Below are positions 1 to 5,181 of a stretch of 5,181 nt of DNA, piece by piece (within the stretch, counting starts at the first letter, position 1; the number at the start of each line of letters is the position of its first letter). Made by a program: the position numbers and the translations under genes. The notes under the pieces are model-generated. The model saw only the letters and a program-made list of their open reading frames with translations. It searched no databases and had not been told where the DNA came from. The stretch lies in contig JAGWUU010000220.1 of the NCBI GenBank assembly GCA_028868335.1, positions 1 to 5,181 of the forward strand, read 5' to 3'. This DNA comes from Sphingomonadales bacterium (lineage in GTDB: Bacteria; Pseudomonadota; Alphaproteobacteria; Sphingomonadales; Sphingomonadaceae).

Positions 1-78
1 AGGGCTAGATTCGAACTAGCGTACGCTTGCGCGGGCAGATTTACAGTCTGCTGCCTTTAACCACTCGGCCACCTGTCC
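1..78 (-). tRNA. tRNA-Tyr (anticodon GUA), 3' end cut by window edge
   Basis: Read on the minus strand, the sequence folds as a class II tRNA. The 5' acceptor strand GGACAGG occupies 78-72 and the D arm follows. The anticodon stem GCAGA/TCTGC (51-47 with 39-35) encloses the loop CTGTAAA, with anticodon GTA at 44-42, which reads tyrosine codons UAU/UAC. A long variable arm (CGC/GCG stem with a GCAA loop) follows, as is usual for bacterial tRNA-Tyr. The T arm is GCTAG-TTCGAAT-CTAGC. Only the first three bases of the 3' acceptor strand (CCT) are inside the window; the remaining GTCC, the discriminator base and any CCA lie to the left. It is transcribed leftward, away from rlmB. Confidence 0.95.
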
Positions 79-151
79 ACACCAGCATGCCGGCGACGGG
101 TTGCCCCGAAATTACGGTCCCCACAGGGAACCTCCGGCCGAGGGAAGCGCG

Positions 152-180
152 CCAATGCCGAAAGGCCGCCCCCCTGTCAA
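152..180 (-). promoter_or_regulatory. Candidate promoter for tRNA-Tyr
   Basis: On the minus strand a perfect -35 hexamer TTGACA lies at 180-175. It is followed after 17 bases by CATTGG (157-152) in the -10 position. The -10 is a poor match to TATAAT, but a strong TTGACA with a weak, GC-rich -10 is common for stable-RNA promoters in alphaproteobacteria. Transcription would begin near 145 and give a leader of roughly 65-70 bases before the tRNA 5' end at 78. The site lies in the spacer before rlmB. The -35 is seen directly; the -10 and the promoter function are inferred. Confidence 0.45.
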
Positions 181-238
181 CAGTTGCCTCGCACCCGTCA
201 CGCTGGCAGGGAGCGGCAATGGAACAGGGACTACCGAA

Positions 239-1039
239 ATGAACCATCGCAACGAGGGAAAGCGCGTCATGCGAGGCCGCGCCGGACGGATGCAAGGCGG
301 ACGCGGTTCCGGCCGGGCCAGCACGGGCGCGGTGCGGCTATGGGGCCGCCATGCCGTCGAAGCCGCGCTTCTCAACCCCGATCGACGCCACCGCAAGCTG
401 TGGGCGACCCGCGAGGGCGTTGCCTCGCTCGATGGGGAATTGCCGTCCGATTTCCCGGTTGAATGGGCCTCCCCGGCAGACCTTGCCCGGCTGGTCGCGC
501 GCGATGCACCGCACCAGGGTCTAGTCCTCGAATGCGATGCGCTTGAGGACGTGTATCTGGAGAACGTGCTTGATGGTGATCCGCAGCGTCCGCTGATCGT
601 GCTCGACCAGGTGACTGATCCGCACAACGTCGGGGCGATCATGCGCTCGGCGGCGGCCTTCAACGCCTGCGGTATCGTTACGCAGGACCGCCATGCCCCG
701 CCCGAATCGGGCACCCTCGCCAAGAGCGCGTCGGGCGCCCTGGAAGTTGTGCCGTGGGTGCGCGTCGTGAACCTTGCGCGCGCGCTGGAAGAAGTGGCGG
801 AGGCAGGATACTGGCGGATCGGGCTTGACGGCAATGGCACGACCACCCTTTCCGAAGCTCTCCCGACGGGTCCCGTCGCGCTGGTACTCGGCGCCGAGGG
901 TGAGGGAATGCGCCACAACATCACCCAGCACTGCGACGCCCTCGCCCGCCTGCCGATCAGCTCAGCCATCGAAAGTCTCAACGTCTCGAACGCCGCCGCG
1001 ATCGCGCTCTATGCCGTCGCCATCCGGGAGCCTGTATGA
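239..1039 (+). CDS. rlmB: 23S rRNA (guanosine-2'-O)-methyltransferase, RlmB/TrmH (SpoU) family
   Basis: A SPOUT-class (SpoU/TrmH) methyltransferase of 266 residues. RlmB uses S-adenosylmethionine to methylate a ribose 2'-OH in the peptidyl-transferase region of 23S rRNA (G2251 in E. coli). Residues 1-30 are basic and glycine/arginine rich. WGRHAV at about 35-40 opens the SpoU substrate-binding domain. The three SpoU motifs follow: motif 1 LDQVTDPHNVGAIMRSA (about 122-138, with the expected Asn and Arg), motif 2 LGAEGEGMRHN (about 217-227), and motif 3 LPISSAIESLNVSNAAAI (about 238-255, the trefoil-knot cofactor loop). The start is uncertain. ATG 239 has AGGGA at 226-230, eight bases upstream, and GC-rich third codon positions begin about here. 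ATG 269, preceded by GAGGGA at 254-259, would give 256 residues and is a real alternative. The open frame upstream to a TTG at 101 does not look coding. The stop overlaps the next gene's start. The family is certain; the exact target site (RlmB rather than a paralogue) is likely. Confidence 0.88.
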   Translation: MNHRNEGKRVMRGRAGRMQGGRGSGRASTGAVRLWGRHAVEAALLNPDRRHRKLWATREGVASLDGELPSDFPVEWASPADLARLVARDAPHQGLVLECDALEDVYLENVLDGDPQRPLIVLDQVTDPHNVGAIMRSAAAFNACGIVTQDRHAPPESGTLAKSASGALEVVPWVRVVNLARALEEVAEAGYWRIGLDGNGTTTLSEALPTGPVALVLGAEGEGMRHNITQHCDALARLPISSAIESLNVSNAAAIALYAVAIREPV

Positions 1040-1941
1040 TGCACACCGCCTTGTCCCCGCGTCGCTTCGCCATCGCCGGAATCGTCGCCGTATTCGCCCT
1101 CATGCTAAGCGCCTGCCTGCTTTCGCCGGGCAAGTTCGTTTCCACGCTTGATCTGCGCAAGGATGGGCGATTCACCTTCAGCTATACCGGCGAAGTATAT
1201 TTGCTTGCATTGTCAAAAATGGGCGAACTGGCGTCCAAGTCGCAGGATCAAGCCGATTGGGTTGCATCACCCTGCTTCAAGGACGATTCGCTCGACCAGC
1301 GCCCGTGTACCAAGGACGAACTCGATCAGCAGAAGGCCAAGTGGACCGATCAGCAAAAAACCAAGGCTGAACGGGACAAGAAGGACACGGAAATGGCCCA
1401 AAGCCTGCTGGGCGGAATCGATCCCGCCAGCCCGCGGGCCGCCGAGGAACTGGCTGAGCGGCTGCGCCATCAGGCCGGATGGAAAAGCGTGATCTACAAA
1501 GGCGATGGCCTCTATCAGGTCGATTTCGCGATTGCCGGGGTTCTCGATCACGATTTCACCTTCCCGACGATCGAGCGCTTTCCCATGGCCAACAGTTTTG
1601 TAACACTGGTCCGCCGCGCCGATGGCGCAATCCGGATCGACGCTCCCGCATTTGGTCCTGGTGGGGCGGGAAGCGGCATGAGCAGCTTTGCCCAGCTTGC
1701 TGCGATGGGCGCGGCGGATCATGCCACAAAGACTGGTAAATCCGGCACTCGCCCGAAGGATGATGGCACACCGCAAGTACCGCAGATCGACGGTACTTTC
1801 AGTATCACCACCGATGCGCCGATCCTGACCAACAACACCGACAACGGCCCGGCCGAAACCCCGCAGGGCCAGCGGCTGGAATGGAAGATAACGCCGCGCA
1901 CCGCCAACGCGCCAAGCGCACTGATCAAGCTGGCGCGATGA
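1036..1941 (+). CDS. Putative lipoprotein of unknown function
   Basis: A 301-residue protein. The N-terminus is a lipoprotein signal: two arginines at 9-10, a hydrophobic stretch from about 11 to 26, and the lipobox LSAC at 24-27, so Cys27 would be acylated and the protein anchored to a membrane, facing the periplasm. The mature part begins with a beta-like stretch (STLDLRKDGRFTFSYTGEVY, 36-55). A charged, Gln/Lys-rich, probably helical segment follows (about 93-120), flanked by Cys80 and Cys91, which could form a disulfide. After it come a mixed region, a Gly/Ser-rich linker (208-217) and a C-terminal beta-like part (DGTFSITTDAPILTNNTDNG, 252-271, then LEWKITPRT). ATG 1036 overlaps the rlmB stop as ATGA, so translation is probably coupled; ATG 1039 immediately follows and cannot be excluded. 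I do not recognise a characterised family. The N- and C-terminal pattern faintly recalls LppM-like lipoproteins, which is speculative. Similar proteins probably occur in other sphingomonads, from memory only. Confidence 0.85.
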   Translation: MMHTALSPRRFAIAGIVAVFALMLSACLLSPGKFVSTLDLRKDGRFTFSYTGEVYLLALSKMGELASKSQDQADWVASPCFKDDSLDQRPCTKDELDQQKAKWTDQQKTKAERDKKDTEMAQSLLGGIDPASPRAAEELAERLRHQAGWKSVIYKGDGLYQVDFAIAGVLDHDFTFPTIERFPMANSFVTLVRRADGAIRIDAPAFGPGGAGSGMSSFAQLAAMGAADHATKTGKSGTRPKDDGTPQVPQIDGTFSITTDAPILTNNTDNGPAETPQGQRLEWKITPRTANAPSALIKLAR

Positions 1942-2646
1942 TCAATGCTTTGGACCGGTCGCTGCGGAACTTTGCGGCGATGCGACCGAGCCTGACCCCT
2001 CTGTGTCCAGAGCAGGCGCAGGAACGTCAAGCACATCGATCCGGCCGCTGAAACGTACCCGCTTGGCAACCGGATTGCCCTTCGCATCCGTATAAGGGCT
2101 GGAAAACGGACTCGATGGGCATTTGGTGGTTGGCCCAACAGAAGCCCTTTTTTCCTGCGCTCCTTCAACCCTTTCGATCCGGCAATCGCTGATCTTTCCA
2201 TCCTTGTCGACCAGCATCGAAGAGACGAACATTCCCGATTGTGGCTTTTGGTCGCCCTCGGTTTGATCGTCCGGGGGAATCCTCCAGTGAATCGCACTGT
2301 TCCAGGATCCCTCGACGGGGTGTCGGTGTCTGTCCGTTGCAGGCGTAAATCGCGCCCGCTCCTTGATCAGCCGGCAGGTTGCTTCATCCAGGGATTCGGA
2401 GCCGCTGCCAACCGTGACTACGCAATCGTCGACCCGGCCATCGGTGCCAACGGTTAAAAGAAATCGCGTCACGCCTTCCAGCCCGTCGTGCAAGGCCGAT
2501 GCCTGGTAGTCGTTGCTAGTCACCCATTCGCCCGGATTTGCCAGAGGCCGGGGCGGCTGCGGGCTCGCGGCCAGGGCCGCGGTGCCTGTGACTGCAATGG
2601 CGGCAACGATAGACGCAGCGCGAACGGCGTGTTTGGCTCTGATCAT
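1942..2646 (-). CDS. Secreted protein with tandem TonB C-terminal-like domains
   Basis: A 234-residue protein with a Sec-type signal peptide: basic n-region MIRAKHAVR, hydrophobic core at about 11-22, and cleavage near ALA26. Residues 37-123 resemble a TonB C-terminal domain: a lead-in (NPGEWVTSNDYQAS), then FLLTVGTDGRVDDCVVTVGSG, then the helix LDEATCRLIKERARFTPATD. Residues 138-203 repeat this scheme in weaker form: MFVSSMLVDKDGKISDCRIE, a shortened helix region with Cys176, then DAKGNPV and a final beta strand. Each half has a Cys just after the DG turn (75, 155) and a second one further on (91, 176). There is no proline-rich spanner or retained membrane anchor, so it is not a complete TonB and may act freely in the periplasm; its partner is unknown. 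The tail (208-234) is low complexity. The start at 2646 was chosen because the signal peptide begins there. ATG 2703 gives 19 more residues, with a Shine-Dalgarno-like GGAGG too close to it. The stop abuts the stop of the convergent lipoprotein gene. Confidence 0.8.
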   Translation of the reverse strand: MIRAKHAVRAASIVAAIAVTGTAALAASPQPPRPLANPGEWVTSNDYQASALHDGLEGVTRFLLTVGTDGRVDDCVVTVGSGSESLDEATCRLIKERARFTPATDRHRHPVEGSWNSAIHWRIPPDDQTEGDQKPQSGMFVSSMLVDKDGKISDCRIERVEGAQEKRASVGPTTKCPSSPFSSPYTDAKGNPVAKRVRFSGRIDVLDVPAPALDTEGSGSVASPQSSAATGPKH

Positions 2647-2734
2647 AACCGCGTGAGTGCTACAGATTAGATGCTGTGCCAAGCCTTTACGCAGCGCGAC
2701 CATTCCTCCGCTTGTTCCTCTGCGGAACCGGTCC

Positions 2735-2739
2735 TAAGG
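2735..2739 (+). promoter_or_regulatory. Ribosome binding site of argJ (decides the start)
   Basis: TAAGG at 2735-2739 lies eight bases before ATG 2748, a normal Shine-Dalgarno spacing. This supports 2748 as the start of argJ over the in-frame ATG at 2676, which would add 24 residues not expected in the family and would run across the upstream region of the divergent gene. Confidence 0.6.
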
Positions 2740-2747
2740 CGCAAGCC

Positions 2748-3974
2748 ATGACCCATCCTGCTTCGCCCCTCGCCCTGCCATTCCCCGCGATGCCGCCGAT
2801 TGCCGGTGTGACGCTGCGCGTGGCGCGCGCGGGGTACAAGGACTGGGGCCGCTGCGACCTGACCTATGCCGAACTGGCAGAAGGCACAGCAGTTGCGGGC
2901 GTATTCACCCGCAACGTGTGCTGCTCGTCCGAAGTCGAGCTTGGGCGCGCCAACGTCCGGCAAGGCCGCGCGCGGGCATTGGTGGTAAACGCCGGGAACT
3001 CAAACGCCTTCACCGGCTATCGCGGGCGCGAGGCGGTGGAGCAGATCATGGCGCAGGTCGCCGACCATCTCGGTTGCCCGATGGAGCAGGTCTTTGTTTC
3101 CTCGACCGGGGTGATCGGCGTGCCGCTCCCCAAGGACAAGGCGCGCGAAGGCGTGGCCGCGGCCCTCGCCACCCAGCCCTGCGACTGGGAGGACGCGGCC
3201 AACACGATCGGCACCACCGACACCTTCGCCAAGGGCGCCGTGGCCACCGCGATTGTCGGCGGCAAGACGGTAACGCTGGCCGCGATCATCAAGGGCAGCG
3301 GCATGATCGCCCCCGACATGGCGACGATGCTGGGTTACATCTTCACCGATTGCGCGATCGCGCCGAGCTTCCTGCAGGAATTGCTCGGCGCGGCCAACGC
3401 CCAAACCTTCTCATGCATCACAGTCGATAGTGACACCTCGACCAGCGACACCGTGCTGGCTTTCGCCACCGGCAAGGCGGGCAACCAGCAGCTCAATTGC
3501 GAAGGCTGCCCCGGCGCGGACGCCTTCGCCGCCGCCCTTGGCGACGTGTGCCGACAGCTTGCCCATCTGGTGGTGCGCGATGGCGAAGGCGCGCAGAAGT
3601 TCATCGTGGTGAGCGTGACCGGCGCGGCGAGTGACGCAAGCGCGCGGACTATCGGTCTTGCCATTGCCAACTCGCCGCTGGTCAAGACGGCCATCGCCGG
3701 GGAGGACGCCAACTGGGGCCGCGTGGTCATGGCGGTGGGCAAGGCCGGTGAGCCGGCCGACCGCGACAGGCTCTCGGTCGGCTTCGGCGGCATCTGGTGC
3801 GCGCGCGAGGGGCTGCCGCTGGCCGACTATGACGAGGCACCGGTAGCCGCGCACCTCAAGGGGCGCGAGATTTCGATCGAAGTCGATCTGGGCCTTGGCG
3901 AGGGCCGCGCGACGGTCTGGACCTGCGACCTGACCCACGGCTACATTTCGATCAACGCCGATTACCGGAGCTGA
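2748..3974 (+). CDS. argJ: Bifunctional glutamate N-acetyltransferase / amino-acid acetyltransferase ArgJ
   Basis: A 408-residue protein, the usual family length. ArgJ transfers the acetyl group from N-acetylornithine to glutamate, and bifunctional forms also acetylate glutamate from acetyl-CoA, closing the cyclic arginine pathway in the cytoplasm. Visible family motifs are VNAGNSNAFTG (about 80-90), the oxyanion-hole segment SSTGVIG (about 118-124, Thr120-Gly121), the autoproteolysis motif KGSGMIAPDMATMLGYIFTD (about 182-201), RDGEGAQKF (about 277-285), GEDANWGR (318-325) and the C-terminal INADYRS. The precursor should cleave itself between Ala192 and Thr193 into alpha and beta chains, with Thr193 becoming the N-terminal nucleophile. 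All expected catalytic residues are present. The start at 2748 is set by TAAGG at 2735-2739 and by family length. Whether it is mono- or bifunctional cannot be read from the sequence. It lies divergent from the TonB-C-like gene and upstream of a phosphatase gene on the same strand. Confidence 0.96.
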   Translation: MTHPASPLALPFPAMPPIAGVTLRVARAGYKDWGRCDLTYAELAEGTAVAGVFTRNVCCSSEVELGRANVRQGRARALVVNAGNSNAFTGYRGREAVEQIMAQVADHLGCPMEQVFVSSTGVIGVPLPKDKAREGVAAALATQPCDWEDAANTIGTTDTFAKGAVATAIVGGKTVTLAAIIKGSGMIAPDMATMLGYIFTDCAIAPSFLQELLGAANAQTFSCITVDSDTSTSDTVLAFATGKAGNQQLNCEGCPGADAFAAALGDVCRQLAHLVVRDGEGAQKFIVVSVTGAASDASARTIGLAIANSPLVKTAIAGEDANWGRVVMAVGKAGEPADRDRLSVGFGGIWCAREGLPLADYDEAPVAAHLKGREISIEVDLGLGEGRATVWTCDLTHGYISINADYRS

Positions 3975-4047
3975 TCCCACGTCCGCCCCGCCCGTCGAAG
4001 CATGTCCTCAGCGACTGGCATTACACCTCAACAGGCTCGACACGAGC

Positions 4048-4052
4048 AGGAG
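4048..4052 (+). promoter_or_regulatory. Ribosome binding site of the inositol monophosphatase-family gene
   Basis: AGGAG at 4048-4052 lies five bases before ATG 4058, a strong Shine-Dalgarno match that fixes the start. A small perfect inverted repeat, GCTCG-ACA-CGAGC (4035-4047), ends directly against it. Confidence 0.7.
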
Positions 4053-4057
4053 AAGGC

Positions 4058-4861
4058 ATGGCCGATAGCCTGACCACAGCAGTCCACGCGGTAATCCGCG
4101 ATGCCGCCGAGCGCGCCATCCTTCCCCGTTACCAGACGCTCACCGCAGGCGAGATCGAAGACAAGGGGGGGAACGAACTCGTCACCATCGCCGACCGCGA
4201 GGCAGAGGTTATCCTCGCCAAGGGACTCGCCCGGATCCTGCCCGAAGCGACCATCGTGGGCGAGGAAGCGGCCAGCGCCGACCCCTCGCTGCTCGACCGG
4301 CTGGGCGATGCGCTGTGCTGGATCATCGACCCGGTCGACGGAACCAATAACTTCGCCGCGGGCAAGGGGCCGTTCGGTGTGCTGATCGCGCTGAGCCAGG
4401 GTGGCGAAACCATTGCCGGCTGGATCTACGATCCACTCTCCGGTCGCTTTTGCCATGCCCGCAAGGGCGGCGGAGCCTTCATCGGCGAGGAGCGGCTGAT
4501 TGCGCGCACCTCTGGCGAAACGCCACCAATCGCTGCCATGTCGGTGGTGTTCATGGACCAGGCGAAGCGCGAAGCCATGCGCCAGCACATCGCCCCGCAT
4601 TACCGCGTGGTGGACATTCCGCGTTGCGCCGCCGAGCAGTATCCGCGCATCGCGCTTGGCATCAACGACCTGTCGATCTTCGAGCGGACGCTGGCCTGGG
4701 ACCATGCCGCCGGAGTTCTGTTCGTCAACGAAGCGGGCGGCAAGGTCGCTCGGCCCGACGGACGCCCCTATCGGGTCGACGAGGCGTATCTGCCGGGATT
4801 GATCGGCGCGGCCAGTCCGGCGCTGTGGGACGAACTGGCCGGGCGTCTGGCGTCGCTTTAG
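4058..4861 (+). CDS. Inositol monophosphatase-family phosphatase
   Basis: A 267-residue member of the Mg2+-dependent, lithium-sensitive phosphatase family (IMPase / SuhB / HisN / CysQ relatives), a normal length. These cytoplasmic enzymes hydrolyse small phosphate monoesters using bound metal ions. The metal and active-site motifs are intact: TIADREAE (43-50), GEE (68-70), DPVDGTNNF (91-99, with metal-binding Asp91 and Asp94) and WDHAAG (214-219, Asp215). The substrate cannot be decided from sequence alone. Inositol-1-phosphate, histidinol phosphate (HisN-like) or another sugar or nucleotide phosphate are possible, and the DPVDGTNNF form looks more like general IMPase than HisN. The start is supported by AGGAG five bases upstream. 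It follows argJ by 83 bases on the same strand with no clear terminator between them, so read-through from argJ is possible. Its stop codon overlaps that of the convergent thioredoxin gene. A run of seven G (4165-4171) lies in its early coding part. Confidence 0.93.
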   Translation: MADSLTTAVHAVIRDAAERAILPRYQTLTAGEIEDKGGNELVTIADREAEVILAKGLARILPEATIVGEEAASADPSLLDRLGDALCWIIDPVDGTNNFAAGKGPFGVLIALSQGGETIAGWIYDPLSGRFCHARKGGGAFIGEERLIARTSGETPPIAAMSVVFMDQAKREAMRQHIAPHYRVVDIPRCAAEQYPRIALGINDLSIFERTLAWDHAAGVLFVNEAGGKVARPDGRPYRVDEAYLPGLIGAASPALWDELAGRLASL

Positions 4862-5178
4862 AGAACGCCTTCCAGCCAGCCCTTGAGCTGGCTCTTGGGC
4901 GCGGCGCCCAGCTTTTGGGCAACCGGCTCGCCGTTCTTGAACAGCACCATCAGCGGGATCGACTGAACGCCATACTTCGCGGCAATGTCGGTGCTTTCCA
5001 TAATGTCGACCTTGGCGATCGTCACCTTGTCGGACAGTTCCTCGCTGATTTCCTCGAGAGCGGGACCGATCATCTTGCAGGGTCCGCACCAGTCGGCCCA
5101 GAAATCGACGAGAACGGGCTTGTCTGAACCGAGCACGTCGGCGGCGAAGCTGGCATCGGTAACGGCTTTGGTGGCCAT
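4858..5178 (-). CDS. trxA: Thioredoxin
   Basis: A 106-residue single-domain thioredoxin of standard length without a signal peptide, so cytoplasmic. It reduces protein disulfides (ribonucleotide reductase, methionine sulfoxide reductase and others) and is recycled by NADPH-dependent thioredoxin reductase. The active site WCGPC has Cys31 and Cys34. The buried Asp25 of VDFWADW corresponds to the proton-relay Asp26 of E. coli thioredoxin. The cis-proline is Pro75 in SIPLMVLF; Leu76 stands where E. coli thioredoxin has Thr. KNGEPV and the C-terminal helix complete the fold. The ATG at 5178-5176 gives the expected N-terminus, but only three bases upstream are in the window, so its ribosome binding site and promoter cannot be seen. 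It converges on the phosphatase gene and the two stops overlap (TTAG, 4858-4861). The symbol is assigned by family; a paralogue elsewhere in the genome cannot be excluded. Confidence 0.95.
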   Translation of the reverse strand: MATKAVTDASFAADVLGSDKPVLVDFWADWCGPCKMIGPALEEISEELSDKVTIAKVDIMESTDIAAKYGVQSIPLMVLFKNGEPVAQKLGAAPKSQLKGWLEGVL

Positions 5179-5181
5179 GGG

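Noticed and set aside
101..238. In-frame extension of rlmB to a TTG at 101
   Set aside because: The extra 46 residues are not expected in the family, third codon positions are less GC-rich than after 239, and the stretch covers the probable tRNA promoter.
112..981. Long minus-strand open frame (289 codons) opposite rlmB
   Set aside because: Its translation is Ser/Arg/Pro rich and low in complexity, while the plus strand carries all three SpoU motifs. It is an antisense shadow.
2116..2153. Possible plus-strand terminator: TGGGC/GCCCA stem followed by a run of six T at 2148-2153
   Set aside because: The stem is only 5 bp with a 12-base loop, and the T run starts about ten bases after it. It lies inside the TonB-C-like coding region on the opposite strand, so a chance match is more likely, although it could stop antisense read-through.
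2676..2747. N-terminal extension of argJ from the ATG at 2676
   Set aside because: It adds 24 residues unlike the family N-terminus, and the start at 2748 has a well-placed Shine-Dalgarno sequence and gives the usual ArgJ length.
3975..4057. Search for a terminator, small gene or riboswitch between argJ and the phosphatase gene
   Set aside because: Only a short hairpin without a T-tract (4035-4047) and the ribosome binding site were seen; 83 bases is too short for a typical riboswitch and no small frame stood out.
4028..5089. Long minus-strand open frame (353 codons) spanning the phosphatase and part of trxA
   Set aside because: It lies opposite the phosphatase gene and in another frame of trxA, both of which have intact catalytic motifs. 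Its translation is Arg/Gly/Asp rich with no recognisable domain, typical of a shadow frame in GC-rich DNA.
1..5181. Search for a mobile element, CRISPR array, phage or defence genes, especially next to the tRNA
   Set aside because: No repeats of suitable spacing, no integrase or transposase frames and no att-like duplication of the tRNA 3' end are visible. The tRNA 3' side lies outside the window, so an integration site there cannot be assessed.

Overview
The window looks like ordinary chromosomal DNA from a GC-rich alphaproteobacterium, most likely a member of the Sphingomonadales (Novosphingobium / Erythrobacter / Sphingomonas type). This placement is inferred from GC-rich codon use, the style of the RlmB, ArgJ and inositol-monophosphatase-family proteins, and remembered sphingomonad gene neighbourhoods; no search was run. 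It contains one tRNA gene and six protein genes. I see no mobile element, CRISPR array, phage gene or toxin-antitoxin pair.

Layout from left to right. A tRNA-Tyr(GUA) gene lies on the minus strand, cut by the left window edge. A 160-base spacer carries a candidate minus-strand promoter for it. Next, on the plus strand, is rlmB (23S rRNA ribose methyltransferase), followed by a lipoprotein of unknown function whose start codon overlaps the rlmB stop (ATGA). On the minus strand, stop codon abutting stop codon, lies a secreted protein with TonB C-terminal-like character; it appears to hold two diverged copies of the same domain. About 100 bases upstream of it and divergent is argJ (arginine biosynthesis, plus strand). 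An 83-base gap separates argJ from an inositol monophosphatase-family phosphatase. That gene converges on, and overlaps by four bases, a thioredoxin gene (trxA type) on the minus strand that is complete up to the right edge.

The genes are mainly translation and housekeeping functions (tRNA-Tyr, RlmB), amino-acid biosynthesis (ArgJ), phosphate-ester metabolism and thiol redox. The two least understood genes, the lipoprotein and the tandem TonB-C-like protein, both carry export signals. They sit tail to tail in a segment that looks lower in GC than its flanks. I found no convincing new multi-gene system. The best leads are the internal duplication with matched cysteine pairs in the TonB-C-like protein and the translationally coupled orphan lipoprotein.
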